Shown here: positions 49,198-56,817 of the stretch, in pieces | Position numbering within the stretch: position 1 is the first letter of the stretch | Layout of the letters: every line of letters starts with the position of its first letter | Assembly (NCBI GenBank): GCA_016223245.1 | Contig: JACRPL010000004.1 | Coordinates: forward strand, 1-63,922 | Source of the DNA: Candidatus Saganbacteria bacterium | GTDB lineage: Bacteria; Margulisbacteria; WOR-1; XYC2-FULL-46-14; XYC2-FULL-37-10 | DNA: 63,922 bases | Reading direction: 5' to 3' | Made by a program: the position numbers and the translations under genes | The notes under the pieces: generated by a model | What the model was told of the DNA's origin: nothing | Database searches by the model: none | The model's input: the letters and a program-made list of their open reading frames with translations, nothing else

Positions 49198-49414
49198 AAT
49201 TTGATTTCTCAATTTTCAACTTCAATCTTTTAATTAATTTCTTGAAATCATGGATAAAATCGGGAGAAACCAAGAACTGCAAGAATGCTTCATTGCCTTT
49301 TGGCGGCTTCGGCGTCCTCTGTGAAAGCATGCCCTGGTATGCGTCAAAAAAAGGCGCGTAAAATACAAGGTTCTGCTTTTTTACTTTTATAAAGAATTCT
49401 TTACAGTCTTTCAT
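49196..49414 (-). CDS. Small DUF4911-like protein
   Basis: 72 residues: CKEFFIKVKKQNLVFYAPFFDAYQGM, then RTPKPPKGNEAFLQFLVSPDFIHDFKKLIKRL. The pattern of a beta strand, an E/DAYxG helix, a short acidic or polar turn and a final DFxxxFxKLI helix fits DUF4911, small proteins of unknown role. The stop overlaps element A. The start ATG 49414 has no strong ribosome-binding site. Confidence 0.55.
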   Translation of the reverse strand: MKDCKEFFIKVKKQNLVFYAPFFDAYQGMLSQRTPKPPKGNEAFLQFLVSPDFIHDFKKLIKRLKLKIEKSN

Positions 49415-49422
49415 ATATTATA

Positions 49423-49510
49423 AACCTGCGAATAAATTCGCGGTTAAAATAAAATCTGTAGAATTAATTCTACAGATTTTTAGGCGGAACCGAGACTTTA
49501 GTCTCAGGTT
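49423..49510. repeat. Element A copies flanking a perfect 30-bp palindrome
   Basis: 49423-49445 and 49488-49510 are 23-bp A copies (the second is the TAGTCTCAGGTT variant and overlaps the last codons of fumB). Between them 49451-49480 is a perfect palindrome (AAAATCTGTAGAATT and its complement), followed on the minus strand by ATTTTATTTT, so it is a good terminator for the fumarase genes. Confidence 0.8.
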
Positions 49511-50076
49511 CCGTATTTTTTTCGTCCTTCCTCAAAAAGGTCTCCGCCATTGGAATCATACGCGACAATTACCGGGAATTTCGAAACTTCGAGTTTTAAG
49601 ATCGCTTCTGGCCCAAGTTCGGGGAATGCGACCATCTCCGCGCTTATAACCTTCTCGCCTAGAAGCGCCGCCACTCCACCGGTTGCGATAAAATAGACAG
49701 CCCTATATTTTTCTAAAACTTTTTTAACATCGGGATTTCTTGGCCCTTTCCCTATTGTCGCTTTTATTCCTTGTGCGAGAAGCTCTTCATGAAATTTGTC
49801 CATGCGCGATGCCGTGGTAGGCCCAATTGTTGAAACCAAACTATTTTTACCCGGCGTTGGCCCCGCATAAAATATTATTTGGCCTTTCATATCGAATGGA
49901 AGAGGTTTTTTCTTCTCTATTAGTCCAATAATTCTCATATGGGCTAGATCACGAGCAACATATAGGATCCCATTGATAAAAACCCGGTCTCCAACTTTCA
50001 GTTTTGATATTTCTTCGTCTTTTAATGGAGCTTTTATAGTTATTTCCTGCCTGCCGGCAGGCATGGCTTCGCTCAT
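49504..50076 (-). CDS. fumB: Fumarate hydratase class I, beta subunit, with a seven-codon insert
   Basis: 190 residues corresponding to the C-terminal domain of class I fumarases and tartrate dehydratases: LKVGDRVFINGILYVARDLAH, IIFYAGPTPG, VSTIGPTTASRMDKF, GKGPRNPDVKKVLEKY and AYDSNGGDLFEEGRKKYG. It forms the active enzyme with the alpha subunit. Residues 4-10 (AMPAGRQ) are exactly the 21-bp palindromic element B; homologues usually run directly from the start Met into the EITIKAPL-like strand. It overlaps the alpha gene by four bases. The symbol denotes the beta subunit, not the E. coli FumB isozyme. Confidence 0.93.
   Translation of the reverse strand: MSEAMPAGRQEITIKAPLKDEEISKLKVGDRVFINGILYVARDLAHMRIIGLIEKKKPLPFDMKGQIIFYAGPTPGKNSLVSTIGPTTASRMDKFHEELLAQGIKATIGKGPRNPDVKKVLEKYRAVYFIATGGVAALLGEKVISAEMVAFPELGPEAILKLEVSKFPVIVAYDSNGGDLFEEGRKKYGT
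50047..50067 (-). repeat. 21-bp element B inside the fumarase beta gene
   Basis: GCCATGCCTGCCGGCAGGCA plus G, in frame, codes AMPAGRQ as residues 4-10. Confidence 0.85.
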
Positions 50077-50909
50077 AATATTATTTCTTTATACCTATTC
50101 GCATGACAACCAAAATTCACGGCAACAGGAAGACTCGCGATGTGGCATGGCGCTGTAATTATATGGACAGCAAGCGCCGTAATGTTGCCGCCAACGCCCA
50201 TAGGCCCAACACCCGTTTTGTTAATTTTTTCGAGCATTTCTTTTTCAAATTCGGCTATTTCGAATGCACTATTATGGCTTTTTACCGGACGGATCAAGGA
50301 TTTTTTAGCAAGATAAGCTACCGTATCGAACGATCCGCCAATTCCAACACCTACAATTATTGGAGGGCAAGCTTTTGGCCCGTTTTCTTTGACTTTTTTT
50401 ACAATAAAATCGACGATCTCTTCTTTTTTTGCGGTTGGCAGGAACATTTGCACAAAACTCGCATTCTCGGCTCCCCCGCCCTTTAGCAAAACCGTAATTT
50501 TTATTTTATCCCCCGGAACAATTTCTAAATGAATATTTGCAGGCGTGTTATCATTTGTATTAACTCTGTGGAATGGATCGGACACGATTGATTTTCGGAG
50601 ATCTTTGTATCCGAGGCTAACACCCTCATTGATCGATTCGGTGATATCCCCGTCCAAAATGTGCACATCCTGGCCCAATTCAACAAAAACGCATGCCATA
50701 CCTGTATCTTGGCATATTGGCAGCTTCTTATGTCTTGCGATCTCTGCGTTTTTTATAATTTCAGAAATTATTTGGCGGCCAAGCGGGGATGTCTCGTGCG
50801 CTAGATCGTGGTTCAACACTTCCTCGAGGTCTTGCGGCAGGTCATACGCCGCAAGCGAACACAAGTTCGCAACGGAAGCTTTTATTTTTGAAGCGGCAAT
50901 TTCTCGCAT
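50073..50909 (-). CDS. fumA: Fumarate hydratase class I, alpha subunit
   Basis: 278 residues. The iron-sulfur cysteines are in LPICQDTGMACVFVELG, GPKACPPIIVGVGIGGSFDTVAYLAKKSL and IITAPCHIASLPVAVNFGCHANR. KGGGAENASFVQMFLPT and GVGPMGVGGNITALAVHI are further signatures of the two-subunit type. The oxygen-sensitive 4Fe-4S enzyme interconverts fumarate and malate. Together with the malate dehydrogenase gene next door it suggests a partial, probably anaerobic, dicarboxylate pathway. The symbol denotes the alpha subunit of the split enzyme. Confidence 0.94.
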   Translation of the reverse strand: MREIAASKIKASVANLCSLAAYDLPQDLEEVLNHDLAHETSPLGRQIISEIIKNAEIARHKKLPICQDTGMACVFVELGQDVHILDGDITESINEGVSLGYKDLRKSIVSDPFHRVNTNDNTPANIHLEIVPGDKIKITVLLKGGGAENASFVQMFLPTAKKEEIVDFIVKKVKENGPKACPPIIVGVGIGGSFDTVAYLAKKSLIRPVKSHNSAFEIAEFEKEMLEKINKTGVGPMGVGGNITALAVHIITAPCHIASLPVAVNFGCHANRYKEIIL

Positions 50910-51124
50910 TTAAGCACTGGTATAATTATACTCCAATTATCACGAATTTGGGTTGTCACTTATTACTCTAATTGGGAGGTCTCTAATTCCTCAAATTATC
51001 ACTTATTTACATAAATCCGAATTAGAGTAAATTTGCGTTAATTCGGGGGATAAGGGTATGCCTCAATTCGAATAATTGGAGATAAGTAAATTAGTGATAA
51101 TAAGTGACGCCACTCCCATTCGAG
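50910..51124. repeat. Intergenic region with imperfect nested inverted repeats
   Basis: This is an A+T-rich spacer between fumA and mdh. CTCCAATTATCACGAATT (about 50931-50948) resembles the complement of AATTCGAATAATTGGAG (about 51067-51083). GTCACTTATTACTCTAATT resembles the complement of AATTAGTGATAATAAGTGAC. The pieces are not collinear, so the structure is a cluster of related words rather than one clean hairpin. No ORF is visible. Confidence 0.5.
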
Positions 51125-52048
51125 TTACACAGGCAGTTTGTTGCAAAGTTTTTTTACGGCCTTAGCCGATGTTTGGAGCTGTGATAACTCGTCAGCCGTT
51201 AGATCGAGTTTAACTATTTCTTCAATGCCATTTTTCCCGAGTTTGGCTGGAACTCCGAGATAGACATCGTTTATTCCGTATTCGTCGTTCAAGTATGCGC
51301 AAACGCCTAGGACTTTCTTACTGTCTTTAACGATCGCTTCGGTCATTTCAGCGGCGGAACTTCCTGGCGCATAATATGCGGAACCTGTTTTTAAGAGTTT
51401 AACTATTTCCGCCCCACCATCTCTCGTCCTTTGAACGATTGCATTGATCTGCTCCGGAGTTAAAACTTCCGTTAATGATTTCCCATCAACAGTTGAAAGT
51501 CTTGGGATCGGAACCATAAGATCTCCATGGCTGCCCATGACTTCCGCATAAACATCTTTAAGGTCGGCATGTAGAGCTTCAGCGATGAAGAGTTTCATTC
51601 GAGCCCCGTCCAATACAGGAGCCATACCAATTACCCTATTTGGCTTAAAGCCCGAAAGCTTTAGTGCGTAATAGGTCATGGCATCCAGTGGATTTGTGAC
51701 TATTATTAAAATAGCATTCGGAGAATTTTCTTTTAATGGTTTGACTATTGAAGCTAAGATCTCGGCATTTTTTGCGATAAGATCGTCGCGGGACATTCCA
51801 GGTTTCCTCGCAAGTCCAGCTGTAATAACTACAACATCGGAGCCTTTGGTATCTTTATAATCGTTTGTGCCTTTGATATTAGCGGTGAACCCATCAACGG
51901 ATCCTGCCTGCATCATATCAAGGGCTTTGCCTTGAGGGAGTCCTTCAACAACGTCAATTAATACAATATCTTTGAATCCCTTTTGGGCTAAGCGATATAC
52001 GCACTGCCCTCCGACATTCCCTGCGCCGACTACAGTTATTTTTGGCAT
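51125..52048 (-). CDS. mdh: Malate dehydrogenase (LDH-like family)
   Basis: 307 residues. The NAD site is ITVVGAGNVGG with acidic Asp in VLIDVVEG. Malate specificity is given by the Arg in ARKPGMSRDDL; IIVTNPLDAMTYYALK and the catalytic His in VMGSHGDLMVPI follow. It is of the compact bacterial/archaeal type (MDH3). The usual GMAGVLDSARFR segment is GMAPVLDGARMK, a change close to the active site. A TGC-TAAAAT box ends six bases before the ATG, so the mRNA is probably leaderless. A second copy of its first 14 codons lies at 53326-53367. Confidence 0.93.
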   Translation of the reverse strand: MPKITVVGAGNVGGQCVYRLAQKGFKDIVLIDVVEGLPQGKALDMMQAGSVDGFTANIKGTNDYKDTKGSDVVVITAGLARKPGMSRDDLIAKNAEILASIVKPLKENSPNAILIIVTNPLDAMTYYALKLSGFKPNRVIGMAPVLDGARMKLFIAEALHADLKDVYAEVMGSHGDLMVPIPRLSTVDGKSLTEVLTPEQINAIVQRTRDGGAEIVKLLKTGSAYYAPGSSAAEMTEAIVKDSKKVLGVCAYLNDEYGINDVYLGVPAKLGKNGIEEIVKLDLTADELSQLQTSAKAVKKLCNKLPV

Positions 52049-52054
52049 AGGTGT

Positions 52055-52060
52055 ATTTTA
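52055..52060 (-). promoter_or_regulatory. -10 box of mdh, predicted leaderless
   Basis: TAAAAT on the minus strand (52060-52055) preceded by TGC and followed by exactly six bases to the mdh ATG. Confidence 0.65.
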
Positions 52061-52117
52061 GCATGGATTCCTCATATTCTGCAACAGACCCATGAATTCT
52101 ATTATTATTTCCATCAC

Positions 52118-52146
52118 TTGACAAATCAATTAAATTGCATCATTAT
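52118..52146 (+). promoter_or_regulatory. Possible promoter of the 52189 ATPase
   Basis: TTGACA (52118-52123), 17 bases and CATTAT (52141-52146). The -10 is poor. GGAGGG precedes the ATG at 52189. Confidence 0.4.
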
Positions 52147-52188
52147 TGGAGTCAATTATTCCATTTTTAGACCATATATGGAGGGATT

Positions 52189-53322
52189 ATGAGCAATATT
52201 AAAAGGTCTTTCGTCCCGCCCAACCAAAGCTTCTTCTTGTTTGGCCCTCGCGGAACAGGAAAATCTACATTGGTAAAAGAATTCTTTCCCAATTCTTTTT
52301 ATGTTGATTTCCTTCTTCCGGATTGGTTTAGGCGCCTAAGCTCCCGCCCGGAGGAGCTCCTTGACCTATTATCAGGAAGAATTGGATCGCAAACAGTTGT
52401 TTTGGATGAAGTGCAAAGGGTGCCGGAAGTTTTGAGCGTTATTCACAAGCTAATAGAAGAAAAAAAAGGCTTTCAATTTGTACTGACCGGCTCAAGCGCA
52501 AGAAAACTTAAAAAGGCCGGCATAAATCTTTTGGGCGGGCGCGCCCTGATGAAACATCTCCATCCCTTTACCGCACCGGAGCTAAAAACTCTTTTTAATA
52601 TTGATAGCGCGATCCAATTTGGCCTGGTCCCTGTTGTTTTAGCTGGAGATAACAAAGAAGAATCTTTAAAAGCTTACATTGATCTATATATCCGAGAAGA
52701 AGTTAAAATGGAAGAATTGACAAGAAATGTCGGCAATTTCTCGAGATTTCTGGAAATTGCGAGCTTTTCACATGGTTCCATATTAAATCTTAGCAATATA
52801 GCAAGGGAATGCCAAATAGGGAGAAAAACAGTTGAAAGTTACATAGATATTATCGTGGATCTTTTGATCGCGTTCAAAGTCCCGATTTTTTCGACCAAGG
52901 CAAAAAGGGTGCTTTCGAATCATCCCAAACTGTATTTCTTTGACCCGGGCGTTTTTCGCATGCTTCGCCCCCATGGCCCGCTCGATAAAAACAGCGAACT
53001 TGCCGGCCCCGCGCTTGAAGGGCTAGTAGCGCAACAATTAAGGGCTTGGATGGACTATAAAAATATGGACGCAAAACTTTTTTTCTGGAGGACTTTATCC
53101 GGGAACGAGGTTGATTTTATTGTTTATGGAGAAAACACATTTCTAGCGATCGAGGTCAAAAACACCGCCATAATCCACCCGAAAGACACAAGCGCCCTCA
53201 AAGCTTTCGGGCAAGATTATCCTGAAGCAAAACGAATATTCTTATATAGAGGGAAAGAAACATTCACGAAGGACAATATTTTATTCCAACCTTGCGAGGA
53301 ATTCTTAATAAATTTGACTTAA
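52189..53322 (+). CDS. AAA_14/DUF4143 ATPase, inserted between two copies of the mdh start
   Basis: 377 residues. Walker A is FLFGPRGTGKSTLVKEFF, Walker B TVVLDEVQRVPEVL, then FVLTGSSARKLKKAGINLLGGRAL. The C-terminal DUF4143 part has FFWRTLSGNEVDFIVYGENTFLAIEVKN, a nuclease-like E-x-D...E-x-K arrangement. Function unknown. The gene is flanked by direct copies of the first 14 codons of mdh (52007-52048 and 53326-53367), so it was probably brought in by an insertion or recombination event. It is only distantly related to the gene at 37192. Confidence 0.85.
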   Translation: MSNIKRSFVPPNQSFFLFGPRGTGKSTLVKEFFPNSFYVDFLLPDWFRRLSSRPEELLDLLSGRIGSQTVVLDEVQRVPEVLSVIHKLIEEKKGFQFVLTGSSARKLKKAGINLLGGRALMKHLHPFTAPELKTLFNIDSAIQFGLVPVVLAGDNKEESLKAYIDLYIREEVKMEELTRNVGNFSRFLEIASFSHGSILNLSNIARECQIGRKTVESYIDIIVDLLIAFKVPIFSTKAKRVLSNHPKLYFFDPGVFRMLRPHGPLDKNSELAGPALEGLVAQQLRAWMDYKNMDAKLFFWRTLSGNEVDFIVYGENTFLAIEVKNTAIIHPKDTSALKAFGQDYPEAKRIFLYRGKETFTKDNILFQPCEEFLINLT

Positions 53323-53325
53323 CGC

Positions 53326-53367
53326 CTCCCCGACATTCACGGCACCAACTACAGTTATTTTTGGCAT
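53326..53367 (-). pseudogene. Remnant of the mdh 5' end
   Basis: On the minus strand from the ATG at 53367: MPKITVVGAVNVGE, which differs from the real mdh start (MPKITVVGAGNVGG) at two of 14 positions. It breaks off near the ATPase stop. The sequence upstream of the ATG is also partly similar. It forms a direct repeat with 52007-52048. Confidence 0.85.
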
Positions 53368-53404
53368 GGGTATAGTTTGGGACCGCTGAAAAACCCCTAA
53401 AAAG

Positions 53405-53428
53405 AACCTGCGACTGAAAGTCGCGGTT
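53405..53428. repeat. Palindromic element A, 24-bp copy
   Basis: AACCTGCGACTGAAAGTCGC then GGTT, intergenic, next to the IS5-like remnant. Read in the same frame as in lipA it would give NLRLKVAV. Confidence 0.85.
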
Positions 53429-53501
53429 TCTTTTTTTTCTGCTCCAGTTCTTCCTCCAAATATGAGAAAATAAAGCAACACAATATGGAGGTGTTGTTTT
53501 A

Positions 53502-54086
53502 TGATCAAAAAAGAGACGAATCCTTCGGTAACCTCCGTGGATGTCTGGCTCTCACACACGGAAAAGAATTGGGATAGACACTGGCTAAAGAAAGTATCCG
53601 AAAAAGTTAATTGGAATAAGTTCGGCTATCGATTCGAGAAATTATATGACGAAAATAATGGCCGGCCTGCCTGACATCCGATTATCATTTTCAAAGCGCT
53701 CCTGCTGGCGCAGTGGCACGACTTAAGCGATCGAGATTTGGAAGAAGCGCTAAACGATCGGATCAGTTTCCGAAAATTCGCCGGGCTCAAGTGGGAAGAG
53801 CAAGCGCCTGATGCTTCTACCTTTGCCGTCTTTCGGGAAAGGATCCGCCATAAAAGACGGCATTCACGACAAAGGTTTTAGAAATCGGCCATTGACCCAA
53901 GTCCAGATCGCCAGAAACAAAAGCATTTCCAAACGTCGGAGCATTGTCGAGGGTGTTTTTGGTTCTTGGAAACAATTGTATGGCTGGGTTAAGACTAAGT
54001 ATTACGGCCTTGAGAAAAATTATCTTGCCGCAACTCTGACCGCACTGAGTTGGAATATGAAAAAATGGGCTTTTTCATCAGCGTAG
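53502..54086 (+). pseudogene. IS5-family transposase remnant (nonsense codon and internal deletion)
   Basis: From ATG 53502 the frame gives FGYRFEKLYDENNGRPA, a TGA at about 53672, then HPIIIFKALLLAQWHDLSDRDLEEALNDRISFRKFAGL and APDASTFAVFRERIR. This is the N-terminal half of an IS5-type transposase. After about 53850 the matching frame shifts to IKDGIHDKGFRNRPLTQVQIARNKSISKRRSIVEGVFGSWK and LAATLTALSWNMKKWAF, the C-terminus. The middle, with most of the catalytic core, is missing. The TGA replaces what is normally a Tyr or Trp codon; since TGA is a regular stop elsewhere in this window, it is read as a nonsense mutation. Confidence 0.85.
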
Positions 54087-54328
54087 AAAATCAAGGGCGT
54101 AGTATGTCCAGAATCAGAAATTCGAAGAAAATGCCCTGATAATCAGCAGGAAAACGGCTTCGTTGGCTTAATTTTTACCCTTTATCCATTAGACGAGAAC
54201 TTTTTCGCTACTTTTTCATCACTCCCATTTTATGAATTCATAGGCCGAAGTTATTACTTTAGGTACTTCCATTCTTTCCTCTCAATTTTCCGGAAGTGTA
54301 AAAGACTAAAAGTATAAAGAGTAAATTA
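54087..54328. other. Intergenic stretch without recognised content
   Basis: About 240 bases of A+T-rich DNA between the IS remnant and the SUMF1 gene. The right end of the IS probably lies here, but I see no clear inverted repeat. There is no ORF of note and no tRNA. Confidence 0.5.
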
Positions 54329-54910
54329 TTATATGTCCTCGACAAGACGGACCGCATCGCTGCTACAACGATCCTCTGGACCGTTGAAGTCGCGGTAGTC
54401 GCTGCCCAGGTGACGGAGAACATAAGTATCGCCAGAATATTTAGTTTCTGTCCAAGTCCAGTTGTTTCCTGACAATTGGTCTCTAGCCTTTGACCATTCA
54501 TTTTCAGTTTGAACTCTGAATTTTCTGCCGGTTTGGGCGCTCAACCATTTGGCAAATTCTCTAGCATCCAATAACCTTACATAAGTTAGGGCTGTTTCCG
54601 CGGCTTTAGGCTCATCAATAAGAGCTTTAAGCTTATCGGCGTTATGGCCGATGATTTCATATCCTTTCATCACTTGTTTGAACAAACCAACAGTAACTTC
54701 AGGCTTCATAATGCTAAGCTTCTGTGAAAGGGCGATCATTTCTGGAAGTGCTATTTGTCGAGTACCGCGCAAAGCTATAAGTTCAGCCAAATTCGATAAA
54801 TCGTCTCCGGCTCTTATTCTCCTAGGATCGCCTGCTAATGTTGCTCTTTGCCTTAATGCTCCCCAGTTCCTGGTTTCCCCTGCTCTTAATTTAACTTCAA
54901 AACCTGCCAT
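54329..54910 (-). CDS. SUMF1 (formylglycine-generating-enzyme-like) domain protein
   Basis: 193 residues with AGGAGG before ATG 54910. The N-terminal 70 residues are a short helical region (DDLSNLAELIALRGTRQIALPEMIALSQKL). Then comes a compressed SUMF1 fold: MKPEVTVGLFKQVM, ALTYVRLLDAREFAKWLSAQTGRKFRVQTENEWSKAR, NNWTWTETKY and a closing FNGPEDRCSSDAVRLVED, close to the GFR-type end of the family. True sulfatase-activating enzymes need two cysteines for copper; only one cysteine (RCSSD) is visible near the end, so another role is likely, such as a binding scaffold. Its neighbours are IS debris and a toxin-antitoxin-like pair. Confidence 0.75.
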   Translation of the reverse strand: MAGFEVKLRAGETRNWGALRQRATLAGDPRRIRAGDDLSNLAELIALRGTRQIALPEMIALSQKLSIMKPEVTVGLFKQVMKGYEIIGHNADKLKALIDEPKAAETALTYVRLLDAREFAKWLSAQTGRKFRVQTENEWSKARDQLSGNNWTWTETKYSGDTYVLRHLGSDYRDFNGPEDRCSSDAVRLVEDI

Positions 54911-55187
54911 TTTATTTTCCTCCTATTTACCTTTACCTCGACATCAATTCTTGGTACAATTAGAACATAAGCTCATAACCTGCGGCTGAACGCCGCGGTT
55001 ATTCGTGCTTTATGCCCTCCTGATGAGACCTCTGAAAAATCAACCCATTTTCCCATGGATTATCTTTTTCTTTTTGGCCCGCATATATATCGACAGCCCC
55101 CCCGAAAATTTTACTTTTTTGAAAATATTTTTTTTAATTGGCTTGATGGCTTGTAGCATGATGAAGCACCAATTTCAACAAGTTAGT
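54911..55187. other. Intergenic stretch with element A and possible IS end
   Basis: 54977-55000 is a 24-bp copy of element A (AACCTGCGGCTGAACGCCGC then GGTT). TGAGACCTCTGAAAAATCAACCC at about 55022 resembles the terminal sequence of IS5-type elements and the GGGACCGCTGAAAAACCCC at 53380-53398. A 68-codon frame across 55005-55211 has no ribosome-binding site and is not accepted as a gene. Confidence 0.45.
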
Positions 55188-55619
55188 TCAGGTCAAACTT
55201 TGGGCGTTTAATATTTTCTCGATTAATCGCAGAATTAATCCCTTTTGTTCGGAAAAAGCCTTCACGGCCTGCCATTTCAAATCAAGATAGCGGTGGGCCA
55301 GCCGGTTTCTCTGCACCGCAAGCTTTGCCAAATTTTTTTGGCTTTCAAGGTCAAATCCAAATAAATCAGCCGCTTTGCTTAGCACCTCGCTGTAATTTTC
55401 AGCAGAAATCCCTTTTTCGGCCAAAAGCGTTCCGCAAACTTCGATCAGGGCTGTTAAAACATTTTCAACCGTCCTATCAACCAACTTTTGGAGTTTTATG
55501 TCTTTTTGGTACTCTTCCCATGTTCTCGCGCCGTAGTCATTTTCATATTCTTTCATTTCGTTCGCAATAAAATGCAATGAATCCCCTACTCTTCCTTTTG
55601 CGTAAGAAAACTCCGCCAT
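55188..55619 (-). CDS. hepT: HepT-like (DUF86) toxin
   Basis: 143 residues, mostly helical. The HEPN catalytic motif R-x4-H-x-Y is present in VQRNRLAHRYLDLKW near residues 108-118. HepT proteins are RNases or tRNA/mRNA interferases. The MNT partner blocks them by adding AMP to the tyrosine of this motif. The start lies one base after the stop of the MNT gene, the standard operon order. All motif residues are present, so the toxin should be functional. Confidence 0.88.
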   Translation of the reverse strand: MAEFSYAKGRVGDSLHFIANEMKEYENDYGARTWEEYQKDIKLQKLVDRTVENVLTALIEVCGTLLAEKGISAENYSEVLSKAADLFGFDLESQKNLAKLAVQRNRLAHRYLDLKWQAVKAFSEQKGLILRLIEKILNAQSLT

Positions 55620-55620
55620 A

Positions 55621-56055
55621 TTACACCCCTTTTAATATATTTTTAGCCGCTTCAAGCTGAAGCCGGCCGCCGAAAAGATTAAAATCTTCCATATTAAACA
55701 AGGCGGCATTGTAAAGGCCGGAATAAAGCTCTCTGTTTTTCATATACAGTGGGACGCCCAAAACAATGGCATTATAATAAAGGAAAGGCTTTCTGAAATC
55801 ATTGTATATCGGTATAACATCAACTTGCTTATGGGTTTCAAGCTCTAAATCAGTTGCGATATCCGCCGCCATATCGGCGGTTTCCTTGTCGGACATTGCT
55901 CCGTTGGGAAAAACGACGGCGATGTCAATATCGGATTCCTTTTTAACAAAACCTCTTGCGAATGACCCAAAAAGAAAAGCCGAATTTATGCCGCATCTTT
56001 CAGAATTTTTCTTAAAGTACTTTTTTAGCTTGGAAAGGACCTCGAATTCTTTCAT
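55621..56055 (-). CDS. mntA: MNT nucleotidyltransferase antitoxin (MntA-like)
   Basis: 144 residues from ATG 56055. The minimal nucleotidyltransferase motif is FLFGSFARGFVKKESDIDIAVVF (G-S-x10-D-x-D), with a third acidic residue in HKQVDVIPI. In characterised pairs this enzyme AMPylates HepT and thereby neutralises it. An in-frame ATG nine codons upstream is less likely because a TATAAT lies between the two starts and ends nine bases before the chosen one. Confidence 0.88.
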   Translation of the reverse strand: MKEFEVLSKLKKYFKKNSERCGINSAFLFGSFARGFVKKESDIDIAVVFPNGAMSDKETADMAADIATDLELETHKQVDVIPIYNDFRKPFLYYNAIVLGVPLYMKNRELYSGLYNAALFNMEDFNLFGGRLQLEAAKNILKGV

Positions 56056-56082
56056 TGTAAAGATATTATACTTTAAAACCAT

Positions 56083-56364
56083 CCATGTTTCACTATGAAT
56101 TTATATTCCGAAATAAAAAATAGCCCTTATCTGCATAAAATTTTTCAAATATCCTTCAGATAATAATCTGGAAAGTTTCTATGTCGCTGTGTTCCTATGT
56201 CACTGAGTTTCTGTGTCTTAAGACACAGAAACAAAGAAGCATAGCGACAAAGAGACAAAGTGCAATTTTTTATTTTAAGGAGAAAACAATAATGTTAAGA
56301 GAACTTTTTAGCCCCCTGTTATAATTGGACTAACTGGAAAGAGAGTTTTAAGGGGGTTCAGGGA
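56083..56364. other. Intergenic stretch with a large hairpin repeat
   Basis: 56175-56256 holds an imperfect inverted repeat centred on TTTCTGTGTCTTAAGACACAGAAA, with outer arms TCTATGTCGCT...AGCATAGCGACA and GTCTCT-like ends. Its left arm resembles the coding stretch at 40826-40862 in rsmH. No gene is visible in the rest. Confidence 0.65.
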
Positions 56365-56510
56365 ATGACGCACAGGAAATGGACGGCGGAGGAAAAAATG
56401 TCAGTTGTGCTGGAGATGTTTAGGCAGGCGCGACCGGTAACGCACGCGCAGGCGTACAAATGGCGGGATGAGGCGCTGGCCGCGCAAAACCGGGAGATCC
56501 AATTGACCAC
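56365..56510 (+). pseudogene. IS3-family OrfA remnant
   Basis: From ATG 56365 the frame reads MTHRKWTAEEKMSVVLEMFR, the standard OrfA start, then AQAYKWRDEALA with the recognition helix partly deleted. After about residue 48 the similarity ends. A GGGGG-rich leader and the IS3-like ATAATTGGACTAACTGG upstream (about 56318-56338) support an old IS end. It is not related in detail to the IS3 element at 1-538. Confidence 0.7.
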
Positions 56511-56555
56511 GGTGTTGGAGCCGCAGATCTCGCTCTTGTTGGTGCTCGGGTTGAA

Positions 56556-56691
56556 GAAGGAGGCCTTCTCGCTGTCATTTATGCAAATAGCGTTGGGAGT
56601 GCAAGGATAGCTGAATCTCGCATCAGAAATGCTTATACAATTGGCGATGAGCAAATTATACCTCCCGAATTGATCAATAAGATTATTTTGT
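56556..56691 (+). pseudogene. C-terminal gene fragment of unknown family
   Basis: In the frame ending with the TAA at about 56691 the sequence reads LLAVIYANSVGSARIAESRI, then RNAYTIGDEQIIPPELINKIIL. It looks like the natural end of a protein joined to the transposase remnant without a start. I do not recognise it. Confidence 0.4.
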
Positions 56692-56785
56692 AAAAGTGAA
56701 ATTTCGGTTTGGATCTGACGATATATATGTAGAAAGATTGTTTATGCTGAGCCTGTCGAAGCAATTGCCTCTTATTTGGTTAAAA

Positions 56786-56812
56786 AGAGCCCGAGCCTGT
56801 TCGGGCTTTTTT
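56786..56812. terminator. Bidirectional rho-independent terminator
   Basis: GCCCGA, a six-base loop, TCGGGC and six T on the plus strand. On the minus strand the same stem is followed by TCTTTTTAA. It serves rsmA, whose stop is at 56818. Confidence 0.85.
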
Positions 56813-56817
56813 GTTGC

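Noticed and set aside
50910-51124. Replication origin candidate because of A+T richness and repeats
   Set aside because: No DnaA-box clusters, no dnaA, dnaN or gyrase genes nearby.
55005-55211. 68-codon frame with a hydrophobic stretch
   Set aside because: No ribosome-binding site, overlap with the hepT end, and apparent origin from element A and an IS end.
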